Origin: an uncultured Spirochaetia bacterium
Lineage (GTDB): Bacteria; Spirochaetota; Brachyspiria; Brachyspirales; Brachyspiraceae
Assembly: GCA_947038115.1 (NCBI GenBank)
Contig: CAMQVF010000011.1
Span: forward strand, 1 to 34,946
Direction: 5' to 3'
DNA length: 34,946 bases
Shown: in pieces, positions 8,284-18,208 of the stretch
Position numbering within the stretch: the stretch's first letter is position 1
Layout of the letters: each line of letters begins with the position of its first letter
Translations under genes and position numbers: made by a program
The notes under the pieces: generated by a model
Seen by the model: the letters and a program-made list of their open reading frames with translations, nothing else
The model's database searches: none
Told to the model about the DNA's origin: nothing

Positions 8284-8951
8284 TATACTTCATTTTCCCC
8301 ATAATCTATAATTTCACTTTCTATAATTTCATCTATAACTCTGTTTTTTCTATAATCTATAACTTGAGCTGCCAAACTTCTAACGGCAAAATCTTTATCA
8401 GCTTTACTTATCGCTAAAAGTGATGCCTCAACTCTCGCATCTTCATAGTCTTTAAGAGCTTCAACTGCAGCCATTCTAACCCATTTATTTTTGCTCGATA
8501 AACTTTTAAGAATATGTTTAGTAAGCCTTTCATCTTTAATATAACCTGCGACACTTAAAGCCTCAATTTGAACTTGAACATCAATATCAAAAATAGCAGA
8601 TGCTATATTATTAATAGCCATATCTGTATCGCTACCAAGCTCACCAAGTCCTAAAATCGCCATGGCACGAACATTAAAATCAGGGTCTTCGATACTTAGT
8701 CTTAAAAATTCACTATAAGCAAGCGGTGTTTTTATATTCGCTAAAACCCATAATGCTTCACTTCTTGCTTCTCTATTACCATTTTGAGCAGCATCTATAA
8801 TATATCTTATAACCTCTTCATTGTCAGGGTTTTTATTTAAACTCTTACCAGCACGATTAATCTCATCAAGCCTTCTTAATGTAATAACCTTATTTGAGCA
8901 AGATAAAATAAAAATCGAGAGTATCATTAGTAAAATAAAAGTTTTCTTCAT
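8283..8951 (-). CDS. HEAT-repeat lipoprotein
   Basis: The 222-residue product has a type II signal peptide (ILSC, Cys18). The rest is helical repeats of about 31-36 residues, such as NREARSEALWVLANI, DFNVRAMAILGLGELG, DVQVQIEALSVAGYI, KWVRMAAVEALKDY and DFAVRSLAAQVI. This is the PBS-lyase/HEAT-repeat pattern, a protein-protein binding scaffold. It is probably anchored on the periplasmic face of a membrane. The partner is unknown; the overlapping downstream lipoprotein is the obvious candidate. Confidence 0.85.
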   Translation of the reverse strand: MKKTFILLMILSIFILSCSNKVITLRRLDEINRAGKSLNKNPDNEEVIRYIIDAAQNGNREARSEALWVLANIKTPLAYSEFLRLSIEDPDFNVRAMAILGLGELGSDTDMAINNIASAIFDIDVQVQIEALSVAGYIKDERLTKHILKSLSSKNKWVRMAAVEALKDYEDARVEASLLAISKADKDFAVRSLAAQVIDYRKNRVIDEIIESEIIDYGENEV

Positions 8952-8956
8952 AATTA

Positions 8957-11563
8957 TTATAAAATCTCTTTTTCAATATTTTTTTCGATATATTCTTTAG
9001 CTTTTTCTAAATCTTCCACACTACCTTGAGCAAAAGTATTTTTTCCACCGCCACGTCCATTGGATACCGAAATTATTTTTTTAAGAATATCATTGGCTGA
9101 CATTTTCTTTTCTATCAATGAATTGCCAGCAACTTGAACAATAATCCCATTTGCACCCTCAAAGCTTGATGTAATTATAGCAACATGCTCTTTAACTCTT
9201 TCTTTAAGAACATCCGCATAAACTCTAACCGACTTGGCAGATTCATCAAAATGAAGATAATAGTATTTTATTCCATTAATATCTTTATAGCTATCTAAAA
9301 AATCTTTATTCGATGCCCCAGAAGTTTTGAGTGATTTATTCTCTTTCTGTAGATTTTTTATCTCTTCATTAAGTTTTTCAATTTTCAACTCAATATCTTC
9401 TATCTTGCTCACACCCAAACCACGTTCCAAAAGTTTTAATTTCGCAAGTGTTTCTGTAGCTAGACATGATGACTTTCTACCAGTTACTGCCTCAATTCTT
9501 CTCACCCCACTGGCAATAGAACCTTCACTCACTATATGAAAATAACCAATTTCAGATGTATTAGTTAAATGACTACCTCCGCATAACTCAAATGAAAACC
9601 CGTTTCCAATATTAAGAGTCCTCACTATGTCGCCATATTTTTCGCCAAATAATGCCTTCGCACCAGTTTTTATAGCGTCCTCTTTCGACATGCTCGCAAT
9701 TACTGCAGGCATAGAAGCGCATGATATTTCATTCACTTTGTTTTCTATAATTTTAAGTTCTTCTTCAGTAATAGATTTATTATGCGTGAAGTCGAAACGT
9801 AAATAGTCGGCATTAACTAAACTACCTGCCTGATTAACATGATCACCCAAAGTTAGTTCTAAAACTTTTTGAAGTACATGAGTCGCTGTATGGTTTTTTA
9901 TAATATTTTGTCGTCTTTCTAAGTCGATAAATAAAACGACATCATCATTCACCGATATTTTACTTTCTGCCTCGACAATCAAAATAGTAGTATTATCACT
10001 TTTTTGAGTATCTATAACTTTTATTTTTTCACCATTTTTAAGTTGTATAAATCCACTATCTCCAACTTGCCCACCCATCTCGCCATAAAAAGGAGTTTTG
10101 TCGGTTATAACAATTCCATGTCCATTAATGCTATCAACTTTTTTATCTTCTTTATAAAGAGCAATTATTTTAGTATGAATACCATTTTCAAGTTTGTCAT
10201 ATTCTTCTCCAACATATAAAACATTAACTTTTTCAATATTTTCAAAATATGACTTTTTATTTTTATCGCCACCTCTGCTTCTTTTTTTCTGCTCATTCAT
10301 ACTTTTTTCAAAACCCTGCTTATCGACAGTAAAATTATGATCAGAAGCCTCTTCTACAGTAATTTCAAAAGGCACTCCATAAGTATCAAACAATGTGAAA
10401 GCCTCGAAGCCTGTTATTATACTTTCATTTTTTTCTTTTTTATCGTTCATAATAGAATAAAGCCTGTTTATTCCAACAGAAAGTGTCTGATTAAATTTCA
10501 TCTCTTCTGAATATAAAATTTCTTTAATATTTTTCTCTTCTTGTTCAAGATAAGGATATATAGATTTATATGTATTTACAACACTATAAGTAATGCTCGA
10601 CAAAAAATCACCCTTAAAACCTAAATCATTAGCCGTTTTTATAGCCCTTCTCAAAAGACGTCTAAGCACATATCCTCGTCCCTCATTTGAAGGTGCAATA
10701 TTCTCACTCATGACAAAAACTAATGCTCTTGTATGATCAGCTATAAGATTTATTTTTTGCTTATTTTCATTCTCATAAACAACATTAAGTTTTTCACAAA
10801 TCGCATCAACGATAGGCTTCATAACATCGGTAGCATAATTGCTCTCGACATTTTGAGTAATATAACAAAGCCTCTCAAGCCCCATACCCGTATCGATTCC
10901 AACATTAGGAAGTCTTGTTTGCTTGCCATCAGTATCTTGAAAAAATTCATTAAACACTAAATTCCAAAATTCCAAATAACGTTCGCAATCACATCCAACG
11001 GCACAAGAATCTTTACCGCAACCCTTCTCAACTCCCATGTCGATATAAAGCTCGCTACAAGGCCCGCATGCGCCACTATCACCAGCAGGCCCCCAGAAGT
11101 TGTCAGCCTTGCCCAGACGCACAATTCTTTCTTTTGGCACACCTATATGTTTATTCCAAATTTCGAATGACTCATCATCGCTCTCAAAAATAGATACATA
11201 TATTTTTTCTATTGGCAATTTTATAATTTCAGTAGAAAACTCCCAAGCAAATTCTATAGCTTCTTTTTTAAAATAATCACTTGAAAAACAAAAATTTCCA
11301 AACATCTCGAAGAATGTATGATGCCTTGCTGTTTTACCTATATTTTCTAAATCAGATAATCGAAAACATTTTTGCACACTCGCAGCCCTTGTATAATCTG
11401 CTTTTTTAATTCCCGCATAAAGCGATTTAAATTGAAGCATGCCTGCAGTTGTAAAAAGTAATGAAGGATCTTCAATTGGTATAAGAGATGAAGAGCTTAC
11501 TATTGTATGATTTTTTGACTTAAAATAGTTTAAGAATTTTTCTCTAAGTTCTAAATGTGTCAT
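8957..11563 (-). CDS. alaS: alanyl-tRNA synthetase
   Basis: Class II synthetase that charges tRNA-Ala. The 868-residue product has motif 1/2 signatures (TTAGMLQFK near 38-46, ARHHTFFEMFGNFCF near 79-93), the editing-site metal ligands (HTATH near residue 557 and CGGSH near 661), and the C-terminal DHHA1-type domain ending RGGGKNTFAQG. The middle segment CGKDSCAVGCDCERY is cysteine-rich, as in many bacterial AlaS. Its ATG overlaps the recX stop by 4 bases (ATGA), a recX-alaS pairing known in other bacteria. Confidence 0.97.
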   Translation of the reverse strand: MTHLELREKFLNYFKSKNHTIVSSSSLIPIEDPSLLFTTAGMLQFKSLYAGIKKADYTRAASVQKCFRLSDLENIGKTARHHTFFEMFGNFCFSSDYFKKEAIEFAWEFSTEIIKLPIEKIYVSIFESDDESFEIWNKHIGVPKERIVRLGKADNFWGPAGDSGACGPCSELYIDMGVEKGCGKDSCAVGCDCERYLEFWNLVFNEFFQDTDGKQTRLPNVGIDTGMGLERLCYITQNVESNYATDVMKPIVDAICEKLNVVYENENKQKINLIADHTRALVFVMSENIAPSNEGRGYVLRRLLRRAIKTANDLGFKGDFLSSITYSVVNTYKSIYPYLEQEEKNIKEILYSEEMKFNQTLSVGINRLYSIMNDKKEKNESIITGFEAFTLFDTYGVPFEITVEEASDHNFTVDKQGFEKSMNEQKKRSRGGDKNKKSYFENIEKVNVLYVGEEYDKLENGIHTKIIALYKEDKKVDSINGHGIVITDKTPFYGEMGGQVGDSGFIQLKNGEKIKVIDTQKSDNTTILIVEAESKISVNDDVVLFIDLERRQNIIKNHTATHVLQKVLELTLGDHVNQAGSLVNADYLRFDFTHNKSITEEELKIIENKVNEISCASMPAVIASMSKEDAIKTGAKALFGEKYGDIVRTLNIGNGFSFELCGGSHLTNTSEIGYFHIVSEGSIASGVRRIEAVTGRKSSCLATETLAKLKLLERGLGVSKIEDIELKIEKLNEEIKNLQKENKSLKTSGASNKDFLDSYKDINGIKYYYLHFDESAKSVRVYADVLKERVKEHVAIITSSFEGANGIIVQVAGNSLIEKKMSANDILKKIISVSNGRGGGKNTFAQGSVEDLEKAKEYIEKNIEKEIL

Positions 11564-12192
11564 CTTTCTCCCCTATTTTTTCTTTTAATATTTTTAATAT
11601 ATACTTCTATTAGACGTCTAGTATTCGAATAATCAAAACCTTTTCTAATTAAGGCTTTAATAAATACTTCTTTACAGTCATCTTTATGTTCATAGAGTGG
11701 ATAATATTTTCTTATTGCATCTTTTAATAATTTAGATTCTGTTCCTATACTAATAGATTTTAAAACATTATTGATAATTTTCGACTTAACACCCGCTTTA
11801 TATAAAGACATCTCAATAGCTCTTTTACTTTTACCTTTAAGTCTTAAACTATTTAATAATACTCTTGCAAATCTTTTATCGTCGATGAGTTCATACTCTT
11901 TGCAATATTTGACAGTCGAGTTTATAAAACGCTTTTTATGTTCTCTTTTCATAAGTTTTTGACGCAATTGTTTTTCACTCAAAAAACTTCTTGCAAGTAA
12001 TACTGCAGCGTCCTTATTGGCGGCGATTTCATATGATTTTACTCTTATTGAAGTTATATCATCATAATCAACTTCAAGCCCTTCATAGAGGTCAAGCCCT
12101 GCAAAACCTTTTTTCGCTACTTTAAAAAATCTACCATCTGAAAGATAGATGTATACTAATTTTTTTTTGACAAACATTTTAGTGATATTCAT
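11560..12192 (-). CDS. recX: RecX family regulator of RecA
   Basis: RecX binds in the groove of RecA filaments and limits their extension. The 210-residue product has three-helix repeats typical of the family: LLARSFLSEKQLRQKLMKRE, KRFINSTVKYCKEYELIDDKRFARV and KGKSKRAIEMSLYKAGVKSKII, plus a C-terminal repeat. The N-terminal 60 residues are a beta-rich extension seen in some RecX proteins. It is the first gene of the seven-gene minus-strand unit; recA is not nearby. Confidence 0.88.
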   Translation of the reverse strand: MNITKMFVKKKLVYIYLSDGRFFKVAKKGFAGLDLYEGLEVDYDDITSIRVKSYEIAANKDAAVLLARSFLSEKQLRQKLMKREHKKRFINSTVKYCKEYELIDDKRFARVLLNSLRLKGKSKRAIEMSLYKAGVKSKIINNVLKSISIGTESKLLKDAIRKYYPLYEHKDDCKEVFIKALIRKGFDYSNTRRLIEVYIKNIKRKNRGER

Positions 12193-12205
12193 AAGTTAAC
12201 ACTAT

Positions 12206-12234
12206 ATAGTACAATAAAAGTATTTTTTTTTCAA
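12206..12234 (-). promoter_or_regulatory. candidate promoter of the recX-alaS-smpB unit
   Basis: On the minus strand, TTGAAA (12229-12234), a 17-base spacer and TACTAT (12206-12211) lie just upstream of the recX ATG at 12192, giving a very short leader. The spacer includes an A-tract. Confidence 0.45.
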
Positions 12235-12278
12235 GAATTATTTAGTGCTAAAATAGCAATTAATTCTTAATATAATGA

Positions 12279-12307
12279 TTGCTTAAAATATATATTTATT
12301 ATACAAT
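12279..12307 (+). promoter_or_regulatory. candidate promoter for the cheX-like gene
   Basis: TTGCTT (12279-12284), a 17-base spacer and TACAAT (12302-12307) precede the ATG at 12353 by about 45 bases. Another TATAAT at 12271-12276 has no convincing -35. Confidence 0.4.
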
Positions 12308-12352
12308 TAAAAATATATATCGTATCTAACTTAAGGATTTTTACAAAATACT

Positions 12353-12853
12353 ATGACTGCTTCTTCTTTAAAGTTTATGGATATACGATTTGTTAATCCA
12401 TTTATAATATCTTTAATATCTGTATTCAATGATATGGTTGGAATAAGAATGGAAAAAGGTGCTTTGGTAAAAGGCCAAGGGCGAAAACTATTTTCTGGAT
12501 ATGGTGTGGCTGTTGGAGTTGTTGGTGATGTTTCAGGTCAAATTTTATATGAATTTCCAGAGAGTTTTTCTCAACTTCTAACAGAAATACTTATGAGCAA
12601 GAAAAAATCTGAATATACTTTTGAACAAGAATTTGAAGATATGATGCGTAGTGTGATAAGTGAAATTGGAAATACTATAACCGCTCATGCCGTGACAAGG
12701 CTTGAACAAGATAAAATAGATTGCGATATAAATGCTCCCATACTTTACCATGGTTCAGAAATTCAAGTTATACCAAAAAGTCTTAAAACATTAATAGTTC
12801 CTTTTCAATCTAGCATAGGTTATTTAAGTATAAATATTGCTATGGATATGTAA
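12353..12853 (+). CDS. cheX: CheX-like chemotaxis phosphatase
   Basis: CheX removes phosphate from CheY-P and resets flagellar signalling in spirochaetes and some other bacteria. The 166-residue product shows the CheC/CheX fold: MDIRFVNPFIISLISVF at the start, a glycine-rich GYGVAVGVVGDVSGQIL strand pair (49-65) and the active helix MMRSVISEIGNTITAHA with the catalytic E104-x2-N107 pair. The ribosome site AAGGA lies 15 bases upstream, which is long, but no better in-frame start exists. No other chemotaxis gene is adjacent. It could be a CheX-domain protein with another client. Confidence 0.82.
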   Translation: MTASSLKFMDIRFVNPFIISLISVFNDMVGIRMEKGALVKGQGRKLFSGYGVAVGVVGDVSGQILYEFPESFSQLLTEILMSKKKSEYTFEQEFEDMMRSVISEIGNTITAHAVTRLEQDKIDCDINAPILYHGSEIQVIPKSLKTLIVPFQSSIGYLSINIAMDM

Positions 12854-12879
12854 TATTCTTTAGCAAAAGATTATCTTTA

Positions 12880-13572
12880 ATGAAAAATATGAAAATACTT
12901 TTATGCATCTGTTCCATTTTTTTTATAGTATCATGTAGTAGCACCTCAAAAAAATCTATGACATATGGTGATTTTTATGAAAATGCTCCCTTTATAAATA
13001 GAACTCATGAAAGAATACCATCCGATTATTATAAATATTTAATCAAACAATATACAAAAGAAAATTATGGCAAACCCTCTGTTTATATGCGTTCGCCACA
13101 AGTTTTAGTCATACATTCAACAGCGACATCGACTCTGAAAGGTGCATTAAATGTTTTCAATTCAGACATTCTGCATGGTCGAAAAGATATTAAACTCGGT
13201 GGACTTGTCAATGTTTCTATTCATTTTATTGTAGATAGAAATGGCACTATTTATAGCTTCACCCCACTCCCATTTGTAACAAGGCATGTCATAGGGCTTA
13301 ACTATACTGCAATTGGAATTGAAAATATAGGTTTTCCAGACGATTTAACTGAAAGTCAGTTGGAAGCAAATATAAAATTAATAAATTATCTCACAGGAAA
13401 TATAAAAAGTATTAAATATGTGATAGGGCATTTCGAGTCGAACAATGAAAACTTGCAACATTCTTCATTAATAAAAACAAAAGATGATGATTATAAAACA
13501 AAACACAGAGCTGACCCTAGTTTTGAATTTGTACAGACAGTTAGAAATAATATCGAAATATACAAAAATTAA
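12880..13572 (+). CDS. lipoprotein N-acetylmuramoyl-L-alanine amidase (amidase_2/AmpD type)
   Basis: A predicted zinc amidase that cleaves between muramic acid and the peptide stem, tethered to a membrane by a lipid (IVSC, Cys19). By comparison with AmpD, the zinc ligands are His79 (VIHSTAT), His184 (VIGHFE) and Asp212 (HRADPS), with Glu148 in IGIENIG as a catalytic residue. The substrate is probably cell-wall peptidoglycan in the periplasm, for recycling or daughter-cell separation. The start at 12880 has no clear ribosome site; an ATG at 12889 is an alternative that keeps the signal peptide. It lies 26 bases after the cheX-like gene. Confidence 0.87.
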   Translation: MKNMKILLCICSIFFIVSCSSTSKKSMTYGDFYENAPFINRTHERIPSDYYKYLIKQYTKENYGKPSVYMRSPQVLVIHSTATSTLKGALNVFNSDILHGRKDIKLGGLVNVSIHFIVDRNGTIYSFTPLPFVTRHVIGLNYTAIGIENIGFPDDLTESQLEANIKLINYLTGNIKSIKYVIGHFESNNENLQHSSLIKTKDDDYKTKHRADPSFEFVQTVRNNIEIYKN

Positions 13573-13617
13573 AAATTAATAGAATTTCAAGAGATTTCAA
13601 ATATAAAATTAATATGC

Positions 13618-13646
13618 TTGACTAAAAATATTTATCATGATATTTT
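13618..13646 (+). promoter_or_regulatory. promoter of gap
   Basis: TTGACT (13618-13623), a 17-base spacer and TATTTT (13641-13646) give a leader of about 60 bases before the gap ATG. A TATAAT at 13684-13689 is a possible second -10, but its best -35 (TTGGAT, 13664-13669) is only 14 bases away. Confidence 0.5.
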
Positions 13647-13693
13647 CATATTTGGAAAGTTTTTTGGATCGGTCTGCGGATTGTATAATATAA

Positions 13694-14749
<1,056 letters not shown>

Positions 14750-14764
14750 TAATTTTTTTTAAGT

Positions 14765-14803
14765 AATAAAGGAGCTAATGTTTAATACAAAGGCTCCTTT
14801 ATT
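14765..14803 (+). terminator. hairpin between gap and pgk, terminator or processing/attenuation site
   Basis: AATAAAGGAGC (14765-14775) and GCTCCTTTATT (14793-14803) form a perfect 11-base stem with a 17-base loop, 15 bases after the gap stop. The T-run after it is short (TTTATTTGC), so it may only reduce read-through into pgk or stabilise gap mRNA. The stem's left arm contains an AGGAG-like sequence, but the pgk ribosome site lies further downstream. Confidence 0.55.
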
Positions 14804-14841
14804 TGCATCAATTATATAACTTATAAAAAAGGACTTTTACT

Positions 14842-16041
14842 ATGAAAAAAACTATTTCTGATATTGATATTAATGGAAAAAAAGTAATTGTTCGAGTCGA
14901 CTTCAATGTCCCCCTCGATAAAGAAACTAATACGAAAATAACAGATTCTACAAGAATTGACAGCGCCATGCCAACAATAGAATATATTCTCTCGAACGGT
15001 GCTTCTTTAATACTAATGAGCCACTTGGGTCGCCCAGACGGCAAACCTAATCCTAAATATTCACTAAAACCAGTTTATGAGTATTTAGCAAATAAATTAT
15101 CAAACTATAATGTTTTATTTGCTAATGATTGCATAGGCGATGAAGTTAGTAAACAAGCGAAAAATCTTAAAAGTGGTGACGTTTTACTTTTAGAAAATTT
15201 AAGATTCCATAAAGAAGAAGAAGAAAATGATGCGAATTTCTCGAAAGAGCTTGCTAATTTAGCTGACGTCTATGTTAATGATGCATTCGGCACAGCACAT
15301 AGAGCACATGCCTCAACTGCAGGAATTGCTAAAGCGAAAGCTGGAATGCAAGCGGTCGCTGGATTTTTAATGGAAAAAGAAATTAAATATTTAGGTGAAG
15401 CAGTAGCAAATCCTCAAAAACCTTTCACGGCAATTATTGGTGGTGCTAAAATATCGAGTAAAATATCTGTACTAATAAATTTACTCGACAAGGTTGACAC
15501 TTTAATTGTTGTCGGTGGCATGGCTTATACTTTTCTTAAAGCAAAAGGATTCAGCATTGGTAGCTCTTTATGCGAGGATGATTTTTTGGATACTGCAAAA
15601 GAAATTATGGAAAAAGCCTCATCAATGGGAAAAATGCTTTATCTACCTATCGATAATGTTATTGCCGATAAATTTGACAATAATGCGAATATAAAAACTA
15701 CTGAGGATGCAAATATTCCTGATGGTTGGATGGGTATGGATGTCGGCCCTAAAAGTTTAACTGATATTAAAAATATAATTTCGAAATCAAAAACTATTGT
15801 ATGGAACGGACCTCTTGGTGTTTTTGAAATGGAAAACTTTGCTAAATCTACTTTTGAAGTCGCTAAGTTCATTGCTCAAACCGATGTTGTTAGTGTTATT
15901 GGTGGCGGCGACAGTGTATCAGCCGTAAATAAATCGGGTGTTGCTGACAAGATGACCCATATTTCAACAGGTGGTGGTGCTGCACTCGAGTTTTTAGAAG
16001 GTAAAGATTTACCTGGAATTGAAGTTTTGGAAGATAAATAA
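14842..16041 (+). CDS. pgk: phosphoglycerate kinase
   Basis: Transfers phosphate from 1,3-bisphosphoglycerate to ADP. The 399-residue product has the substrate motifs VIVRVDFNVPLD near residues 16-27 and LMSHLGRPDGK near 58-68, DVYVNDAFGTAHRAHAS in the N-domain, and the nucleotide-binding GGGDSVSAV and STGGGAALEFLEG near the end. AAGGAC precedes the ATG. It follows gap after 92 bases that contain a hairpin, so it may depend on gap transcription with partial termination. Confidence 0.98.
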   Translation: MKKTISDIDINGKKVIVRVDFNVPLDKETNTKITDSTRIDSAMPTIEYILSNGASLILMSHLGRPDGKPNPKYSLKPVYEYLANKLSNYNVLFANDCIGDEVSKQAKNLKSGDVLLLENLRFHKEEEENDANFSKELANLADVYVNDAFGTAHRAHASTAGIAKAKAGMQAVAGFLMEKEIKYLGEAVANPQKPFTAIIGGAKISSKISVLINLLDKVDTLIVVGGMAYTFLKAKGFSIGSSLCEDDFLDTAKEIMEKASSMGKMLYLPIDNVIADKFDNNANIKTTEDANIPDGWMGMDVGPKSLTDIKNIISKSKTIVWNGPLGVFEMENFAKSTFEVAKFIAQTDVVSVIGGGDSVSAVNKSGVADKMTHISTGGGAALEFLEGKDLPGIEVLEDK

Positions 16042-16059
16042 ATTAAATATAGGAATACT

Positions 16060-16512
16060 ATGGAAATTGATGTTAAAGAATTGAGACTTAAATCGGAAGA
16101 ATATTACAGAAGTGGAGCATTTTACTGTTCTGAAGCTATACTAAAAACTCTAAAAGACGGTTTTAATGCACCATTCTCGGATGATATTATAAAATTATCC
16201 TCTGGATTTCCTGTAGGCATGGGCAATGGATGTACATGTGGCGCTATGAATGGCGGAGTTATGGCAATAGGGATGATGTTTGGACGGGACGAGCCTCATG
16301 CTCCTGAAGTTAAGAAAGCTATGAAACTTGCAAAAGAATTACAGCTTGAATTCACTAAAAAGAGAAAATCATGTTGTTGTAAAATTCTCACAAAAGGTTT
16401 AATTAAAGGATTACCACAACAAGTAAATCAGTGTATAGAACTTACTGGAGAACTCACAGAAATGACAGCTAGAATTTTAGCGAGAGAACTTGGATACAAA
16501 ATAATAAATTAA
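16060..16512 (+). CDS. C_GCAxxG_C_C family cysteine-rich protein
   Basis: This 150-residue protein matches the C_GCAxxG_C_C family layout: Cys23 in FYCSEA, the core GCTCGAMNGG (57-66), a triple Cys at 105-107 and Cys125. Members are thought to be redox-active or metal-binding; their biochemical role is not established. AGGA lies 6 bases before the ATG, and the gene sits 18 bases after pgk, so it is probably on the pgk mRNA. A strong hairpin follows it. Confidence 0.85.
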   Translation: MEIDVKELRLKSEEYYRSGAFYCSEAILKTLKDGFNAPFSDDIIKLSSGFPVGMGNGCTCGAMNGGVMAIGMMFGRDEPHAPEVKKAMKLAKELQLEFTKKRKSCCCKILTKGLIKGLPQQVNQCIELTGELTEMTARILARELGYKIIN

Positions 16513-16520
16513 AAAATATA

Positions 16521-16560
16521 AATAATGCGATACTTAATCTAATTAAAATATCGCATTATT
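16521..16560. terminator. bidirectional terminator between convergent genes
   Basis: AATAATGCGATA (16521-16532) and TATCGCATTATT (16549-16560) form a perfect 12-base stem with a 16-base loop. It lies 8 bases after the stop of the cysteine-rich gene and 9 bases after the stop of oppA on the other strand. A T-run follows on the minus side. Confidence 0.7.
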
Positions 16561-16569
16561 AAAATTTAA

Positions 16570-18168
16570 CTACTCAATATAAGCGTAATGGAAACGCATA
16601 TCGCCTAATGGGCTGATAACTACGCCTTTAAGCTTTGGATTCGCAATTACGGCTATCGCCGAATAATGAATAGGAATGAGAACTGCGTCATCACCCGCAA
16701 TAAATAATTTTTCAGCTGCATGTAAAGCTTTAAGTCTTTCTTCTCTATTTGGTGTCGATTTAGCAAACTCGATCAATTTATCAAAATCTTGATTACTATA
16801 ACCAGAATAATTTTGACCACTATCACTTAAGAAAGTTTCTAAAAAAGTCATAGGATCATTATAATCACCAATCCAATTATTTCGCATAAGAATAAAATTC
16901 TTGTCAAGCCGAGCCTGCTGATGCACTGCCCATTCAGTTGCCGCAATACGAAGATTAACACCTAAATTCTTTTTCCACATTTCTTGAACTGCTTCAGCCA
17001 CTTGAATATAAGGCAAATATGTAGTTGTGCTAAACTCAAGAATTGGCGTGTTTTCACCATTAGGATAGCCTGCTTCTGTTAATAATCTTTTAGCCTCTTC
17101 AATATTTTTTTCATAATTTTTCGGGTCGATATCTACATAATCGCCACCCTCTTCTCGAAAGTCGCCATTAATACCTTCAGTTCCATAAGGCACCCAAGCA
17201 CCTGCAGGAGTTTGTCCGCTCATCGCAATATTCTCGATAATAAATTGTCTATCAATTACAAGCGATAAAGCTTTACGAACACGTGGGTCTTTCAAGAATT
17301 CATTTGTATTATTTATAGCGAATGCAAATGTTCCAAAATATGGGCGAGTATATGCTATGCCCTCTTTTATAAGTTTTGAAACGTCTTGCTCTGATGGATT
17401 ATTTGAGAAATCAAGAGAACCTTCTATAACTCCAGACAATGCTAAAGTTTGATCTTTCGACAATATAAAAGTTATTTTTGTAGGTTTTATAGCCTCTTTA
17501 TTCCAATAGTCTTCATTTTTTGTGAATACCATTTTATCATCTAAATTACGTTCAGAAAGTTTGAATGCACCATTACCAATATAGGTATCAACATTTAAAG
17601 TCCAAGCGTCTCCATGCTCTTCGATAATATCCGATCGCACAGGGAAAAATATAGGATAAGTAAGCAAGTCGGTAAAATAAGCCGTTGGATTTTCAAGGAC
17701 AATTTCAAGCGTATAATCATCTAATGCCCGAACACCAAGACTATTAGTGCCCATTTCGCCAGTAAGAATATTATTTCCATTTTTAATATAGCCTATAAAA
17801 GACGTATACTCAGCACCAGAATTAGGGTCGGCTGCTCTTTTTATGCCATATTCAAAGTCATTAGCCGTAACAATTTTACCGTCATTCCATATTGAATTCG
17901 TTCTTAAAGTGAATGTATAAGTTTTTCCATCATCACTTATATTCCAACTTTCAGCAACGCCAGCCGAATTTTTGCCTTCCGCATCCTTTGTTATAAGACC
18001 TTCAAAAGCATGACGAGGATATATAAAATCATTGCCACTAAGAGTTGGATCTATAGTTTTTGGCTCTGAGCTTATATTTACAAATAATTCATTATCTACT
18101 CTCTTTGCCGATGTGCATGAGAAAATAAATATAGATATCAAAACGAGAAGTGTACAATACTTTTTCAT
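16570..18168 (-). CDS. oppA: oligopeptide ABC transporter substrate-binding lipoprotein (OppA-like)
   Basis: A periplasmic, lipid-anchored receptor (FIFSC, Cys18) of the SBP_bac_5 family, which captures peptides or related solutes for an ABC importer. The 532-residue product has NISSEPKTIDPTLSGNDF, the family motif AESWNISDDGKTYTFTLR near 70-87, NDFEYGIKRAADP near 103, RVRKALSLVIDRQFI near 293-307 and a conserved C-terminal half ending HYSAIAVIANPKLKGV. No permease or ATPase genes lie next to it, so it must share a transporter encoded elsewhere. It has its own promoter and a good GGAGG ribosome site. Confidence 0.92.
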   Translation of the reverse strand: MKKYCTLLVLISIFIFSCTSAKRVDNELFVNISSEPKTIDPTLSGNDFIYPRHAFEGLITKDAEGKNSAGVAESWNISDDGKTYTFTLRTNSIWNDGKIVTANDFEYGIKRAADPNSGAEYTSFIGYIKNGNNILTGEMGTNSLGVRALDDYTLEIVLENPTAYFTDLLTYPIFFPVRSDIIEEHGDAWTLNVDTYIGNGAFKLSERNLDDKMVFTKNEDYWNKEAIKPTKITFILSKDQTLALSGVIEGSLDFSNNPSEQDVSKLIKEGIAYTRPYFGTFAFAINNTNEFLKDPRVRKALSLVIDRQFIIENIAMSGQTPAGAWVPYGTEGINGDFREEGGDYVDIDPKNYEKNIEEAKRLLTEAGYPNGENTPILEFSTTTYLPYIQVAEAVQEMWKKNLGVNLRIAATEWAVHQQARLDKNFILMRNNWIGDYNDPMTFLETFLSDSGQNYSGYSNQDFDKLIEFAKSTPNREERLKALHAAEKLFIAGDDAVLIPIHYSAIAVIANPKLKGVVISPLGDMRFHYAYIE

Positions 18169-18180
18169 AAAATAAAACCT

Positions 18181-18208
18181 CCAAATATAATTAATTAATT
18201 CTATTTGG
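18181..18208. promoter_or_regulatory. inverted repeat over the oppA -10, candidate operator
   Basis: CCAAATA (18181-18187) and TATTTGG (18202-18208) are a perfect 7-base inverted repeat 14 bases apart, with an internal TTAATTAATTAA. It covers the oppA -10 and likely start site, where a repressor could block transcription. It could equally form a weak RNA hairpin ahead of the ribosome site. Confidence 0.4.

Noticed and set aside
11608-11617. Palindrome TAGACGTCTA, with a similar GACGTC near 1765
   Set aside because: The first is inside recX coding sequence and the second is between genes; two short matches are not enough to propose a shared operator.
13664-13689. TTGGAT with TATAAT as the main gap promoter
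   Set aside because: The spacing is only 14 bases; the upstream TTGACT/TATTTT pair with 17 bases is better, though the second could still be used.
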